Assembly: GCA_965652545.1 (NCBI GenBank)
Contig: CBFGWV010000324.1
Location: forward strand, 1 to 5,266
Source of the DNA: CBFGWV01 sp965652545
GTDB taxonomy: Bacteria; Pseudomonadota; Gammaproteobacteria; Competibacterales; Competibacteraceae
DNA length: 5,266 nt
Reading direction: 5' to 3'
Part shown: one piece after another, positions 1-5,266 of the stretch
Layout of the letters: each line of letters starts with the position of its first letter
Position numbering within the stretch: position 1 is the first letter of the stretch
Notes under the pieces: generated by a model
What the model was told of the DNA's origin: nothing
The model's input: the letters and a program-made list of their open reading frames with translations, nothing else
Database searches by the model: none
Program-made: the position numbers and the translations under genes

Positions 1-1091
1 ACCCGAATTCGGCTCATCACATCGGCCGCGTCCAAGTAGCAGCCACGCAGGTGCCGTCGCCCGGTGTTCGGGTCGAATGCGGTGCGCCCGTGCAGGGTGC
101 GTCGGTTGTTGAATGCCACCAAATCCCCCGGCCGCGTCTTGAACTGCACCATGTAACCCGGCTGGCGCATCGTTGCCATGAATGCCCGATAGGCACGGTA
201 ATACGCGATGGTCTCGTCGGCGTCCAGGTCGAATACATCGGCCAGGTGTGCGTTGAAGTTGATCTCGACGGGCTGGCCGCGTTCGTCTTCGCGGATCACC
301 GGCCGCCGATAGCGGATGTCGAACGCATCGTCATGGAATCGCGCGGGTACGGCCACGTCGCGGAGTACCCGGTAGGCGTCGGGGTCGCTGCGCCGGAGGT
401 TTTCGGCCATGCGCACACCGTCGGCGAAGGTCGACAGGCCGCCGACCGCGTCGTTCTCCATCGTGTGCAGGAATTGGTAGCCCGGCGGCGTTTCCTGGTT
501 GGTGAGGTCCGTGTGCAGGGGCAGGGCATCGGCCGTGTAGGCTTGGTTGTTCGGTTTGGGGATGGAGCGGACATTGAACACCACACCGAAGTTGGTCTCC
601 CGCAGGTGGGCTACCCGACGGCATACCGCTTCCAGGGCGCCGTCCTGGCACGGCACGCCTTCGACCAGGGTCAGGCCCCAGCGGGTGAGGTCCGTGAGCC
701 AAGCCAGCAGCGCGGCGTCGTCCTGCATCAGGGCATCGTGCGGATGACGCGGCAGGCGCTCGATGAAGCTGCCGTCCCAACTCTCCGGCTTTACCGGCGC
801 CTCGGCCCGCTGCCGAATGGCGCCGGCCTGCGCATGCAACCATTCGATAGAGAAGTTACTGACATGCCCGTCGGTCCACGTCAGCGTCAGCACGTTCTGA
901 TCAAACGATGCGGTATCGAGCTGCGGGGCCTCGGGCACCGACAGCAGGTCGAACACGCGCTCGCCGGTGTCGGGGTGGAAGCCGCTGGGGTCGTTGTCGC
1001 GCAGCCAGATCAGCGCGAACCGGCTCGATTCACCCGAGCGCCATGAGAGGGTCAGGAGGCGTTCGTCATGGGTGATCGAGGCAATGTTCAT
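1..1091 (-). CDS. Gamma-butyrobetaine hydroxylase-like Fe(II)/2-oxoglutarate dioxygenase (3' end cut by window)
   Basis: Translation from the ATG at 1091-1089 gives 363 residues with no stop before the window edge. Bacterial family members are roughly 380 residues, so only a short C-terminus is missing. Residues about 5-90 match the GBBH-like N-terminal (DUF971-type) domain, with WLRDN at 29-33 and DGH at 74-76. Residues about 115-363 are a TauD/TfdA-type jelly-roll dioxygenase. The iron triad is visible as H193 and D195 (LPLHTDL) plus H334 (RTLHGR); arginines at 345-349 may bind 2-oxoglutarate. The family hydroxylates trimethylammonium substrates (gamma-butyrobetaine to carnitine, or trimethyllysine) in the cytosol. 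The human BBOX1 zinc cysteines are replaced here: DPSGFH (34-39) stands where CPCSDC is expected. Substrate is therefore uncertain. The gene follows an SDR gene on the same strand after 86 bp and appears to have its own promoter. Only short Shine-Dalgarno-like GAGG or AAGA tracts precede the ATG. The family call is strong; the exact reaction is inferred. Confidence 0.85.
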   Translation of the reverse strand, partial: MNIASITHDERLLTLSWRSGESSRFALIWLRDNDPSGFHPDTGERVFDLLSVPEAPQLDTASFDQNVLTLTWTDGHVSNFSIEWLHAQAGAIRQRAEAPVKPESWDGSFIERLPRHPHDALMQDDAALLAWLTDLTRWGLTLVEGVPCQDGALEAVCRRVAHLRETNFGVVFNVRSIPKPNNQAYTADALPLHTDLTNQETPPGYQFLHTMENDAVGGLSTFADGVRMAENLRRSDPDAYRVLRDVAVPARFHDDAFDIRYRRPVIREDERGQPVEINFNAHLADVFDLDADETIAYYRAYRAFMATMRQPGYMVQFKTRPGDLVAFNNRRTLHGRTAFDPNTGRRHLRGCYLDAADVMSRIR

Positions 1092-1140
1092 TGGAATCTT
1101 GCGCCTCGTGGCGGGCAGGGCTCGCGGACTGAGCGCAGGA

Positions 1141-1168
1141 AATATACGCCGGCGTCTGGGCTACGCAA
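1141..1168 (-). promoter_or_regulatory. Candidate sigma70 promoter of the dioxygenase gene
   Basis: Read on the minus strand, TTGCGT (1168-1163) and TATATT (1146-1141) are separated by 16 nt. The -10 box matches the consensus at five of six positions and the -35 box at three. It lies about 50 bp upstream of the dioxygenase ATG, in the 86-bp gap after the SDR stop codon. A TCTTGCG/CGCAAGA inverted pair (1096-1102 and 1164-1170) brackets the gap and includes the -35 box. This suggests the dioxygenase can be transcribed separately from the SDR. Confidence 0.4.
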
Positions 1169-1177
1169 GAGGGGCGA

Positions 1178-1900
1178 TTAACGAGCCGTTGGTGTCGTGT
1201 CCCGATGCTGCCGCTGCGGGTCGTTGTAGTACATGTCAGTGCCCGGCGGCTGGATGATCAGTTCCCGTTCGCGGACGCCAGACCCGTCTGTCGCCAACCG
1301 CCAGTACGCCTCTGCAATGGTACGAGGATCGAATGGCCCGCCCGGTTCGACAATGCCGCAGATGGCGATCACCGCCACATGGACACCTTTGGGAGCGAGG
1401 GTTTTGTGCAGCGAGAACGCAAGGCTGCGCAGCGCAGCTTTGCCCATGGCCAGCGATGTCCATTCCGGATACGGCTCCAGCGCCAGCCCGCCGCCGGTGA
1501 AAAGGATCGTACCCACGCCGCGCTCGCTCATGCCTGGGGCAATGGTCTGGGCCGCAACCAGGGCGCCGACGGCGTTTACCGCCATCTCGCGCTGTAGGAG
1601 GGTGGCGTCGAGCGTCAGCGGCTCGCCCGGCCGTAACACGGCTGCGTTGTAGATTAGGACCTCGCAAGGCCCACAAGTCGCTTGCAAGCTGTCGATAGCC
1701 GTGCGTAGCGCCGAAGCGTCGGCGGCATCCGCGACGTGCCAGTCGGCATGGATGCCCTGGGCCTGCAGAGTATCGGACTGTGCTTTCAGGGCAGATGAGG
1801 TGCGTGACACCAGCCCGATGTGAAAGCCCGATCTTCCGAAACGCGTCGCCAGGGCGGGGGCGAGAGCGCCTCCGGAGCCTATGATGATGCAGCTCGTCAT
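1178..1900 (-). CDS. Divergent short-chain dehydrogenase/reductase (SDR) lacking the canonical Ser/Tyr
   Basis: A 240-residue protein of normal length for a classical SDR, starting at the ATG at 1900 and ending in TAA (1180-1178). The Rossmann glycine motif is IIGSGGALA (6-14), the NAA motif lies at 85-87, the structural Asn at N109 (MAVNAVGA) and the cofactor Lys at K154 (GKAALRSL). The usual YxxxK tyrosine position (K minus 4) is L150, and the usual catalytic Ser position is Gly within TGGG (135-138). From memory, a group of SDR-like proteins carries this TGGGLAL...GKAALRSLAF pattern, so this looks like a divergent subfamily and not random decay. NAD(P) binding is likely; the reaction and substrate are unknown. 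It is co-directional with the dioxygenase downstream, so a shared pathway is possible. Its upstream region is short and ends at the MITE-like element 41 bp away. The Shine-Dalgarno match is weak (GAG about 8 nt from the ATG). Confidence 0.85.
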   Translation of the reverse strand: MTSCIIIGSGGALAPALATRFGRSGFHIGLVSRTSSALKAQSDTLQAQGIHADWHVADAADASALRTAIDSLQATCGPCEVLIYNAAVLRPGEPLTLDATLLQREMAVNAVGALVAAQTIAPGMSERGVGTILFTGGGLALEPYPEWTSLAMGKAALRSLAFSLHKTLAPKGVHVAVIAICGIVEPGGPFDPRTIAEAYWRLATDGSGVRERELIIQPPGTDMYYNDPQRQHRDTTPTAR

Positions 1901-1932
1901 GATGTCGTCTCATCGGGCCGATTTGACGATCG

Positions 1933-1959
1933 ATCCTACACTAGGGAAGCTCTGAACAA
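1933..1959 (-). promoter_or_regulatory. Possible hybrid promoter: -35 in element TIR, -10 in flanking DNA
   Basis: On the minus strand TTGTTC (1959-1954, inside the left terminal inverted repeat) precedes TAGGAT (1938-1933, outside it) with a 15-nt spacer. The -10 matches four of six consensus positions and the -35 three; the spacer is short. It points outward into the SDR gene, whose ATG is at 1900. Many insertion elements carry outward -35 boxes in their ends, but this match is weak. Confidence 0.2.
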
Positions 1960-1965
1960 GTCTGG
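1941..1965. repeat. Left terminal inverted repeat of the MITE-like element
   Basis: This 25-bp sequence is the exact reverse complement of 2193-2217. The next bases inward (TGGGCCA against AGGGTCA) match at five of seven positions, so the full imperfect repeat is about 32 bp. Confidence 0.9.
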
Positions 1966-2017
1966 TGGGCCACGTTGGGTGTCCAGGATTCGTTCTCGCA
2001 CGGCGCAGCGCGCAGTG

Positions 2018-2034
2018 CCGTGGTCACTCCACGG
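2018..2034. repeat. Small hairpin inside the element
   Basis: CCGTGG (2018-2023) and CCACGG (2029-2034) form a 6-bp stem with a 5-nt loop. It is nested in a wider pair, GCAGCG (2005-2010) with CGCTGC (2040-2045). Confidence 0.45.
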
Positions 2035-2067
2035 TCAAGCGCTGCAACACAGCGAGGGCGAATCTTG

Positions 2068-2085
2068 GCCCCAACCCCTTGGGGC
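2068..2085. repeat. GC-rich hairpin upstream of a T tract
   Basis: GCCCCAA (2068-2074) pairs perfectly with TTGGGGC (2079-2085) around a CCCC loop. A run of five T (2094-2098) begins eight bases later on the plus strand. This resembles a terminator, but the T tract is not adjacent to the stem and no plus-strand gene runs into it. Confidence 0.4.
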
Positions 2086-2088
2086 TCG

Positions 2089-2178
2089 GGCTCTTTTTGC
2101 CCAGTGCTGCGTTGTGGGTAGTGACCGATAGAATGACTATCGGTCACTACCCACGCCTTGCCCTGAACAAAAAGAGCC
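2089..2178. repeat. Nested inverted repeats with a perfect 17-bp hairpin at the core
   Basis: The core is GTGGGTAGTGACCGATA (2114-2130), perfectly inverted at 2138-2154 around the 7-nt loop GAATGAC. Outside it, GGCTCTTTTTG (2089-2099 region) is mirrored by CAAAAAGAGCC (2168-2178). This outer arm extends over 2089-2107 against 2160-2178 with three mismatches. Together they can fold into one long interrupted stem in DNA or RNA on either strand. The role is unknown: it could insulate the element from read-through, or be a recognition structure for transposition. Confidence 0.7.
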
Positions 2179-2192
2179 GCGAGCGTGACCCT

Positions 2193-2217
2193 CCAGACTT
2201 GTTCAGAGCTTCCCTAG
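2193..2217. repeat. Right terminal inverted repeat of the MITE-like element
   Basis: Exact reverse complement of 1941-1965. It ends in CCCTAG and is followed by GTGCCC of the flanking DNA. Confidence 0.9.
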
Positions 2218-2285
2218 GTGCCCTGTCGGACTTGAGATTGTCCGATTCCGCCCCCCTCGCTTATGGACGTTGTGACTTTCGATAG

Positions 2286-2438
2286 GAGGCCACGGCGATT
2301 TTCGAACGCATCACGACCATCGTGCGTAAGAAATGGCGCCCCACGATGCGTCGCGTCGGCGCCAGTGAAGTCGACTGCGAGGCCATCCGGAGCGCCTTTC
2401 TGTACGACGGACTCTTTTACGATAAGACTGTGGTTTAA
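2286..2438 (+). pseudogene. 3' remnant of a hipA-family toxin gene (50 codons)
   Basis: The open frame runs from just after an in-frame TAG (2283-2285) to TAA (2436-2438) and encodes 50 residues. The peptide starts EATAIFERITTIVRKKW and continues MRRVGASEVDCEAIRSAFLY to its end. A W at position 17, an RRxGxSE stretch and a final AFxYxGxxY-like motif resemble the C-terminus of HipA-family kinases, the toxins of HipBA systems. I recognise this by pattern only. The full toxin is over 400 residues and the kinase core is absent, so it cannot work as a toxin. The same frame stays open upstream of the TAG to the element edge (2220-2282), but that part is not clearly HipA-like. An AGGAGG lies at 2284-2289 without a normal start codon at the right distance. 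Its stop overlaps the stop of the convergent hglS-like gene. The remnant suggests past deletion, perhaps linked to the adjacent mobile element. Confidence 0.5.
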
Positions 2439-3466
2439 GCCGCCTGCGCCGCCGTCATCTTGAAAATCCCCTGCGCGTTTCCGCTATCGAACCCGAGGTC
2501 CAGCCGTTCGACGCCGTCTTCGCCCACAAACGTATCGCGCGTGATGAACTCATAGAACGACCCCGGTACGGTGCGCAGCACCAGCGTGCCTTCGGCGTCA
2601 CGGAAGGGGCGCTCGACCAGGGCCGCTTTGTAGGCGGTCTGGCGCACGCGGCCGGAGCCGCTGACTTCGACTTTGTCCTTCATCGGCCGGCCCAGGGCGC
2701 GCTCGCGATCAGCCACGGCCGCGACGTCGGCGACGCGGTCGGTGGCGTGGTTGAAGGCGTTGCCTTCGGTGGCGATCCAGGCCATTTCGGCGGATTCCTG
2801 TTTGAGCACGTCGTAGTCCGCCAGGGCGGGGATGGCGTGCTGGCGGTCGAAGCAGGCCACCAGGGCCGGTAGCAGGGTGACGGCGTCGTCCATGGACAGG
2901 CGGCCGGTCTCGGCAAGCTCGGCCAGCAGACGGTCGGCTGTGTTGTCGAGCGGGTCGCGGCTGGACGCGGTGACGCGGGCGACGGCGGCCTGGAACTCGT
3001 CGCTGAATCGATCCACGTGCAGTTCGCTGACGAAGAACTGGCCGATGACCTCCGGCAGGTCGGCGTGTGCATAGCTGCGACCGGTCATCTTCAGGCGGGT
3101 GAGGGGGTATTCGCCCACTTGCACATAGCCCAGGGGTTCGAGGATACGGGTCAGCGCCAACTGGCCGCGAGGCAGGTCGCCGCTGGCCGGGCCGTCGACG
3201 GTGCGCACGGCGCCGTGGTCGTGGACTACCTGCTCATCGGCGTTGAGCCGGTCGCGCACATAGGCGGCGGCGTCCGGCACGCGGGCCATCAGGTCTTCGA
3301 ACAGCAGCATGTTCATGGCCTGGGCGAGCACGGCGCGGGAGATGTCCTGTGCCGGCTCCAGCAAGGCGGGGTCTACGGCCAGGGTCTGCATCAGCCGCGT
3401 CGCACGAGGCTGGTTGGTGGTGCGGGCCAGGAGCCGGAAGAGTGCGCTGTGTTCGGTGGTGGACAT
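2435..3466 (-). CDS. hglS: DUF1338 protein, 2-oxoadipate dioxygenase/decarboxylase (HglS-like), short form
   Basis: This 343-residue protein starts at the ATG at 3466; a weak CAGG lies 8 nt upstream. The DUF1338 signatures are clear: VHDHGAVRTV (81-90), GRSYAH (129-134), QFFVSELH (143-150), ATEGNAFNHATDRV (232-245) and VPGSFYEFITR (300-310). By analogy with Pseudomonas putida HglS, H84, H240 and E306 would bind the metal and R88 the substrate. HglS converts 2-oxoadipate to D-2-hydroxyglutarate with loss of CO2, a cytosolic step of D-lysine/2-aminoadipate catabolism. The characterised HglS is about 464 residues, so this is a shorter form without roughly 100 C-terminal residues, and its substrate should be treated as inferred. 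It is divergent from a LysR gene across 114 bp, an arrangement I also recall from the P. putida lysine cluster. The stop (TAA, 2437-2435) overlaps the opposing hipA remnant by 4 bp. Confidence 0.85.
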   Translation of the reverse strand: MSTTEHSALFRLLARTTNQPRATRLMQTLAVDPALLEPAQDISRAVLAQAMNMLLFEDLMARVPDAAAYVRDRLNADEQVVHDHGAVRTVDGPASGDLPRGQLALTRILEPLGYVQVGEYPLTRLKMTGRSYAHADLPEVIGQFFVSELHVDRFSDEFQAAVARVTASSRDPLDNTADRLLAELAETGRLSMDDAVTLLPALVACFDRQHAIPALADYDVLKQESAEMAWIATEGNAFNHATDRVADVAAVADRERALGRPMKDKVEVSGSGRVRQTAYKAALVERPFRDAEGTLVLRTVPGSFYEFITRDTFVGEDGVERLDLGFDSGNAQGIFKMTAAQAA

Positions 3467-3580
3467 CGCAAGAACCTGTGGTCAGTCGGTATGGTTGACA
3501 ATGCGGGCATGTTCAATGAGCGGCAGTGGCATGAAAAGCGATATATCCTCAGGACTTCACGACCAAATGGAATGATCTCC
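3467..3580. promoter_or_regulatory. Divergent hglS-lysR promoter/operator region
   Basis: This 114-bp spacer separates the hglS-like and lysR start codons and is the natural place for LysR binding. Two partial dyads are visible: GTCA-N11-TGAC (3481-3499), overlapping the candidate hglS -10, and TTCA-N16-TGAA (3512-3535). Neither is a textbook T-N11-A LysR box. For lysR itself only a weak -10-like TATATC (3543-3548) is seen. Confidence 0.4.
3488..3516 (-). promoter_or_regulatory. Candidate sigma70 promoter of the hglS-like gene
   Basis: On the minus strand TTGAAC (3516-3511) and CATACC (3493-3488) are separated by exactly 17 nt. The -35 matches four of six consensus positions and the -10 three. 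It ends 21 bp before the ATG at 3466. A weak, activator-dependent promoter would suit LysR control. Confidence 0.35.
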
Positions 3581-4475
3581 ATGCGACGAAGCCTGTTGCC
3601 ACCGGTGGAGGCGTTGCTGGCATTTGAAAGTGCTGCGCGGTTGGGCAGCTTCAGCCGGGCGGCGACGGAGCTGAGCCTGACCCAGAGCGCCATCAGCAAG
3701 CAGATCCGCCTGCTGGAGTCACGCCTGGGGGTGGAGTTGTTCAAGCGGGTGCGCCAGCGCATCGTACTGACGGATGCGGGGCGTCTGTACCGTTACGATG
3801 TGGAGCGCACCCTGGCCCAGCTTACTGGGGCGACGCAGCAGGTGATGGCGTTCGCCGGTCGCGACGATGTGCTCAACCTGGCTGTGTTACCGACCTTCAC
3901 GACCCATTGGTTGCTCCCGCGCCTGCCAGGGTTTCTGGCCGCGCACGAGAGTGCAAGCTTCAGCTTCAGCGTGCGCATGCAGCGCTTCGATTTCGCCGCC
4001 GAGGCGTTCGATGCCGCCATCCACTACGGCCATGACGACTGGCCTGGCGGTGTGGCCCATCGGTTGTTTGATGAGACCGTCATCGCCGTGGCTTCGCCGG
4101 TGTTTCGCGACCGCTACGGGATCGACACCGCCCAGCGGCTGGTGGATGCACCGCGGTTGCACCAGTCCACTCGGCCGACGGCGTGGCGGGATTGGTTCGA
4201 TACGATGGGGGTCGAGACCGACCTGGCCTACCGCGGCGCGCGGCTGGATCAGTTCGCGATGATCGCCCAGGCCGCGGTGCATGGCCTGGGGGCGGCCTTG
4301 TTGCCGAGGCTGTTCATCGACAGCGAGCTGGCCTCGGGCGCCCTGGTGCCGTTGTTCGCCGATACCTTGCACAGCGTGGCGGGGTATCATCTCGTGCTGC
4401 CGGCGGAGCGACCGGTCAAGCCGATCGTCGCCGCCTTTCGCGATTGGCTGCTGGTACAGGCGGCCGATGAGCCGG

Positions 4476-4504
<29 letters not shown>
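3581..4504 (+). CDS. LysR-family transcriptional regulator (GcvA-type)
   Basis: 307 residues, normal LysR length. The N-terminus (about 7-66) is a winged helix-turn-helix with FESAARLGSFSRAATELSLT and QSAISKQIRLLESRLGVELF, followed by the LTDAGR segment. Residues about 95-295 form the periplasmic-binding-protein-like effector domain, with LPTFTTHWLLPRLPGF and GLGAALLPRLF. I chose the ATG at 3581 because MRRSLLPPVEAL matches the usual N-terminus of GcvA-like members and GGAA lies 8 nt upstream. An in-frame ATG at 3572 would add three residues, and the frame is open far upstream only because it is antisense to hglS. It is divergent from the DUF1338 gene and probably controls it; the effector may be 2-oxoadipate or another lysine metabolite (inference). 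The last nine codons and stop overlap the 3' end of ureG on the other strand. Confidence 0.92.
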
Positions 4505-5090
<586 letters not shown>

Positions 5091-5093
5091 GAC

Positions 5094-5122
5094 GTTTTAA
5101 GTTTTACGTTTAAAGTTTTAAG
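5094..5122. repeat. Degenerate heptad array, left arm (about 4 copies of GTTTTAA)
   Basis: Units are GTTTTAA (5094), GTTTTAC (5101), GTTTAAA (5108) and GTTTTAA (5115), plus a final G. The unit is the reverse complement of the TTAAAAC phase of the right-hand array. The two arms can pair over 29 bp with two mismatches. The array ends 3 bp from the ureG start codon and fills its ribosome-binding region. Confidence 0.9.
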
Positions 5123-5211
5123 TGGGTGCTTTGGATCAATGGCATGGCGGACATGCAACGTCTTTGGCCTGATGAATATTTGCACTTTGAATCCCTCGGT
5201 CTTCACGATTG
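5123..5211. other. 89-bp spacer between inverted heptad arrays
   Basis: Lower in GC than the neighbouring genes. It holds a short palindrome, GCATG-N5-CATGC (5142-5156). On the minus strand a frame is open from just inside the right array through the spacer and left array to TGA at 5089-5087. It could start at GTG 5206 (39 codons), and its stop overlaps the ureG ATG as ATGA. There is no Shine-Dalgarno sequence, the peptide is unrecognised and part of it is repeat-encoded, so a real gene is doubtful. Confidence 0.5.
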
Positions 5212-5266
5212 CTTAAAACTTAAAACTTAAAACTTAAAACTTAAAACTTAAAACTTAAAACTTAAA
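5212..5266. repeat. Tandem heptad array (CTTAAAA), at least 7 copies, runs off window
   Basis: Seven perfect CTTAAAA units (5212-5260) are followed by CTTAAA up to the last base, so the true copy number is unknown. Because the unit is 7 bp and contains TAA when read as TTTTAAG or CTTAAAA, the array carries stops in every frame and is non-coding. It is inverted relative to 5094-5122. Confidence 0.95.

Larger units (their letters stand above)
1941..2217. mobile_element. MITE-like non-autonomous element, 277 bp, with 25-bp perfect TIRs
   Basis: The two ends are a perfect 25-bp inverted repeat (1941-1965 and 2193-2217), beginning CTAGGGAAGCTCTGAACAAG on each side read inward. A few further matches continue inside. 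The outermost CTAG is palindromic and could be a 4-bp target duplication instead of part of the repeat, which would make the element 269 bp. The interior holds several hairpins but no credible transposase; open frames crossing it have no recognisable protein sequence. It sits between the SDR 5' end and a hipA-like gene remnant. The size, structured interior and terminal repeats fit a MITE or an internally deleted insertion sequence mobilised in trans. The parent family cannot be named from the sequence alone. Confidence 0.75.

Noticed and set aside
51..1046. Long open frame of 331 codons on the plus strand
   Set aside because: It is antisense to the dioxygenase, whose motifs and iron ligands are clear on the minus strand. 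The long frame is a by-product of GC-rich codon use.
1236..1913. 225-codon minus-strand frame overlapping the SDR
   Set aside because: It is a shifted-frame shadow; the translation is arginine-rich and carries no SDR motif, while the 1178-1900 frame carries them all.
2068..2098. Rho-independent terminator
   Set aside because: There are eight bases between the stem and the T tract, and no plus-strand gene ends upstream of it.
1941..2147. Small minus-strand frame (68 codons) inside the MITE-like element
   Set aside because: It starts in the loop of the palindrome and reads through the terminal repeat. No domain or plausible ribosome-binding site is seen.
2284..2298. AGGAGG followed by ATT as a start for a 47-codon functional gene
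   Set aside because: ATT starts are very rare, and the peptide reads as the C-terminus of a much longer protein family, so a remnant is more likely.
3495..3523. Plus-strand sigma70 promoter starting with a perfect TTGACA (3495-3500)
   Set aside because: No acceptable -10 box lies 16-18 nt downstream.
3017..3580. Extension of the lysR frame 185-188 codons upstream
   Set aside because: This part is antisense to hglS and has no LysR similarity. The LysR family begins at the MRR... start at 3581.
5212..5266. CRISPR array
   Set aside because: The repeats are 7 bp and directly tandem with no spacers.

Overview
The window is GC-rich coding DNA from a bacterium, most likely a gammaproteobacterium of the Pseudomonas/Halomonas kind. 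This rests on the gene families and on a LysR-hglS pair like the one I recall from Pseudomonas lysine catabolism. No rRNA, tRNA or marker gene is present, so the genus is not fixed.

Left part (1-1900), all on the minus strand: an atypical short-chain dehydrogenase/reductase (SDR, 1178-1900) is followed 86 bp downstream by a gamma-butyrobetaine hydroxylase-like Fe(II)/2-oxoglutarate dioxygenase (1091 to beyond base 1). The dioxygenase is nearly complete. It keeps its iron ligands but lacks the zinc-binding cysteines of the classical enzyme. The SDR lacks the usual catalytic Ser and Tyr. A plausible promoter lies between the two genes.

Middle (1901-2438), about 530 bp without an intact gene: a 277-bp MITE-like element (1941-2217) has perfect 25-bp terminal inverted repeats and several internal hairpins, but no transposase. 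Next to it is a 50-codon, in-frame 3' remnant of what looks like a hipA-family toxin gene (2286-2438).

Centre-right (2435-4504): a DUF1338 protein (2-oxoadipate dioxygenase/decarboxylase family, HglS-like; minus strand) is divergent from a GcvA-type LysR regulator (plus strand) across a 114-bp spacer. The likely unit is lysine/2-oxoadipate catabolism under LysR control. The hglS-like stop codon overlaps the stop of the hipA remnant tail to tail.

Right end (4476-5266): a complete ureG, the urease nickel-insertion GTPase, lies on the minus strand and overlaps the LysR 3' end by 29 bp. Its start codon is directly preceded by an A/T-rich heptanucleotide repeat array. An 89-bp spacer separates this array from a longer array of the same heptad in inverse orientation, which runs off the window. 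No Shine-Dalgarno sequence and no ureF are visible upstream of ureG within the window.

There is no clear new defence or mobile system here. The most unusual parts are the inverted heptad arrays at ureG, the structured MITE with the hipA remnant, and the two enzymes with altered key residues.
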